Source: Aliiroseovarius subalbicans | GTDB taxonomy: Bacteria; Pseudomonadota; Alphaproteobacteria; Rhodobacterales; Rhodobacteraceae | Direction: 5' to 3' | NCBI RefSeq assembly: GCF_022678625.1 | Contig: NZ_JALBYQ010000001.1 | Location: forward strand, 248,001 to 312,000 | DNA: 64,000 bases | Shown here: positions 62,744 to 64,000 of the stretch, one piece after another | Numbering within the stretch: the first letter of the stretch is position 1 | Layout of the letters: each line of letters begins with the position of its first letter | Position numbers and translations under genes: made by a program | Notes under the pieces: model-generated | Told to the model about the DNA's origin: nothing | Databases searched by the model: none | Seen by the model: only the letters and a program-made list of their open reading frames with translations

Positions 62744-63994
62744 GTGCACAGGCTGATCCGGTATTTCACCATATGGACCGTTGCGGTTCTGCTCTCTGCA
62801 CTGGTTTCGGCGCAGGGACAGGCTGTGGGTCAAACACAGGAGCTCAGCGCTCTGGCGCGGCTGGTGGGCGAGGGTGTGACACTGGACGACACGCGCCGGG
62901 GCATGACGCTGGATCTGGGGCTGAGCCAGCCGGTGCCGTGGCGGGTCTTTACCTTGGACGCCCCCCCCCGGCTGGTGCTGGATTTCTCTGAACTCGACTG
63001 GACCGGTCTTGACCCGGCCGGACTGCTTGCGGGCAGCGACCGGGTCGAGTCTCTGAATCATGGGCTTTACCGCCCTGGCTGGACCCGCCTGGTGCTGGAA
63101 CTGGCCGAACCTCTGGCGGTGGAACAAGCCGGGATGCGTGCGGATGCGACCGGGGCCCATGTCAAAATCGTGCTGGGAAAGACCGATGCCGAGGCATTCG
63201 CACTGGCAGCCGGCGCGCCCGCCAGCGCGCTGTTTGCTGGCGAATTGGGCGCGGAAACCTTCGAGGCGAAGGCGCGTCAGACCGGTGACCAACCACTGGT
63301 CGTCGTGCTGGACCCGGGCCACGGAGGGATCGATCCGGGGGCCGAGCGCGATGAGGTGATTGAAGCCGAATTGATGCTACAATTTGCCCGCGAGTTGAAA
63401 GAGACCTTGCTGCGCACCGAGGGTTTCGAGGTCGTGCTGACGCGTGACGACGACCGGTTTGTGCCGTTGGAAACCCGCGTGAGCATTGCGCGCCAAGCCG
63501 GGGCCGACGTTTTCCTGTCATTGCATGCCGATGCGCTGGCCCAGGGCCGCGCGACCGGGGCGAGCGTCTATACGCTCAGTGCCGAGGCGTCGGACCTGGC
63601 GTCGCAGAAACTGGCCGAGCGCCATGACCGGGCCGACCTTTTGGCTGGGGTGGACCTGAGCCAGCATGATGATGCGGTGGCGCTGGTCCTGATGGACATG
63701 GCGCGCGTGGAAACAGCGCCACGCTCGGCCCGACTGGCCGATGCGCTGGTTGAGGGGATCCATTCCGCCACCGGTTCAACCCACAAGACGCCACGCCTTG
63801 AGGCAGGGTTTTCCGTGTTGAAAGCGCCTGATATTCCGTCAGTTCTGATCGAGCTGGGCTTCCTGTCGTCCGAACAAGACCGCAAGAACCTGGTGTCGCA
63901 GACTTGGCGCACTCGGGCCGCCGAGGGGATCCGGGACGCGCTACTTTACTGGGCGATCGAGGACGCGGCCGAGGCTGTGCGCCTGCGTCAGTAA
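62744..63994 (+). CDS. amiC: N-acetylmuramoyl-L-alanine amidase
   Basis: A 416-residue periplasmic amidase that cleaves the bond between muramic acid and the peptide stem, used in cell separation. Signal peptide about 1-25 (YFTIWTVAVLLSALVSAQGQ); AMIN domain about 40-145 (RLVLDFSELDWTG), which binds the septum; Amidase_3 domain about 185-410 with zinc ligands in LDPGHGGIDPGA, the Glu after EAELML, the His in FLSLHADAL and the catalytic Glu in VLIELGFLSSEQD. GTG at 62744 behind AAAGGGGG fits the signal peptide; a TTG at 62702 is less likely. It ends 6 bases before the window end. Confidence 0.92.
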   Translation: MHRLIRYFTIWTVAVLLSALVSAQGQAVGQTQELSALARLVGEGVTLDDTRRGMTLDLGLSQPVPWRVFTLDAPPRLVLDFSELDWTGLDPAGLLAGSDRVESLNHGLYRPGWTRLVLELAEPLAVEQAGMRADATGAHVKIVLGKTDAEAFALAAGAPASALFAGELGAETFEAKARQTGDQPLVVVLDPGHGGIDPGAERDEVIEAELMLQFARELKETLLRTEGFEVVLTRDDDRFVPLETRVSIARQAGADVFLSLHADALAQGRATGASVYTLSAEASDLASQKLAERHDRADLLAGVDLSQHDDAVALVLMDMARVETAPRSARLADALVEGIHSATGSTHKTPRLEAGFSVLKAPDIPSVLIELGFLSSEQDRKNLVSQTWRTRAAEGIRDALLYWAIEDAAEAVRLRQ

Positions 63995-64000
63995 AGTTCC

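Noticed and set aside
1-64000. tRNA, rRNA, CRISPR array, insertion sequence or prophage
   Set aside because: I looked for T-loop motifs, regularly spaced repeats, transposase or integrase motifs and flanking repeats and saw none; a tRNA or small-RNA search program could still find something I missed.

Overview
The window is about 64 kb of GC-rich bacterial chromosome. Gene content and order point to an alphaproteobacterium of the Rhodobacteraceae (Roseobacter group). The evidence is a 14-gene complex I operon interrupted by small genes typical of Rhodobacterales, a leucine-degradation operon, a carnitine dehydrogenase fused to a thioesterase, Hint-domain secreted proteins and a GTTC-N7-GTTC LexA box. 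Genus and species cannot be fixed from the sequence alone. I see no rRNA, tRNA, insertion sequence, prophage or CRISPR array.

Layout. 1-3440: end of a phosphoglycolate phosphatase-like gene, an MmgE/PrpD protein, a DegT-type aminotransferase and a HemG-like flavodoxin. 3569-11671: leucine/isovalerate catabolic (liu) operon ivd-mccB-(nuclease)-(methyltransferase)-mccA-(GST)-mvaB-liuC, with a palindrome in front and a terminator behind. 11730-32342: the nuo operon (A to N), with six extra frames inside: a membrane protein whose C-terminal helix-hairpin-helix domain is almost a copy of the NuoE C-terminus, a DUF5337-like membrane protein, a possible 42-codon leader, a DUF5333-like secreted protein, a lipoprotein and a cysteine-less carboxymuconolactone-decarboxylase-like protein. 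It runs on into birA, coaX and ribonuclease J. BirA probably biotinylates MccA from the upstream operon.

32363-40167, mostly minus strand: PilZ protein, RhlE-like helicase, prfC with two tightly overlapping small genes, a Hint-domain protein, an SDR without the usual catalytic residues (plus strand), and a stand-alone imuA-like gene behind a LexA box. 40267-46981: an aldo/keto reductase, then a carnitine-to-glycine-betaine cluster: a CdhR-like activator divergent from a dehydrocarnitine-cleaving BKACE enzyme, two lipocalins, a small lipoprotein, the carnitine dehydrogenase/betainyl-CoA thioesterase fusion and an SDR.

46988-64000: an XRE regulator with a dyad over its own start, divergent from DUF2061, fatty-acid desaturase and DMT-transporter genes; pepN and a class-I glutamine-amidotransferase-like hydrolase separated by a large hairpin; a D-lyxose isomerase; a second Hint protein carrying RTX repeats; a two-subunit molybdenum hydroxylase exported by Tat; a class-I aminotransferase; and an envelope group of M48/TPR protease, DsbA-like thioredoxin and N-acetylmuramoyl-L-alanine amidase.

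The features I find most worth following are the duplicated helix-hairpin-helix module in the nuo operon, the ribosome-site-masking hairpin linked to a possible leader peptide inside that operon, the SOS-box imuA orphan, and the lipocalin/lipoprotein genes embedded in the carnitine cluster.
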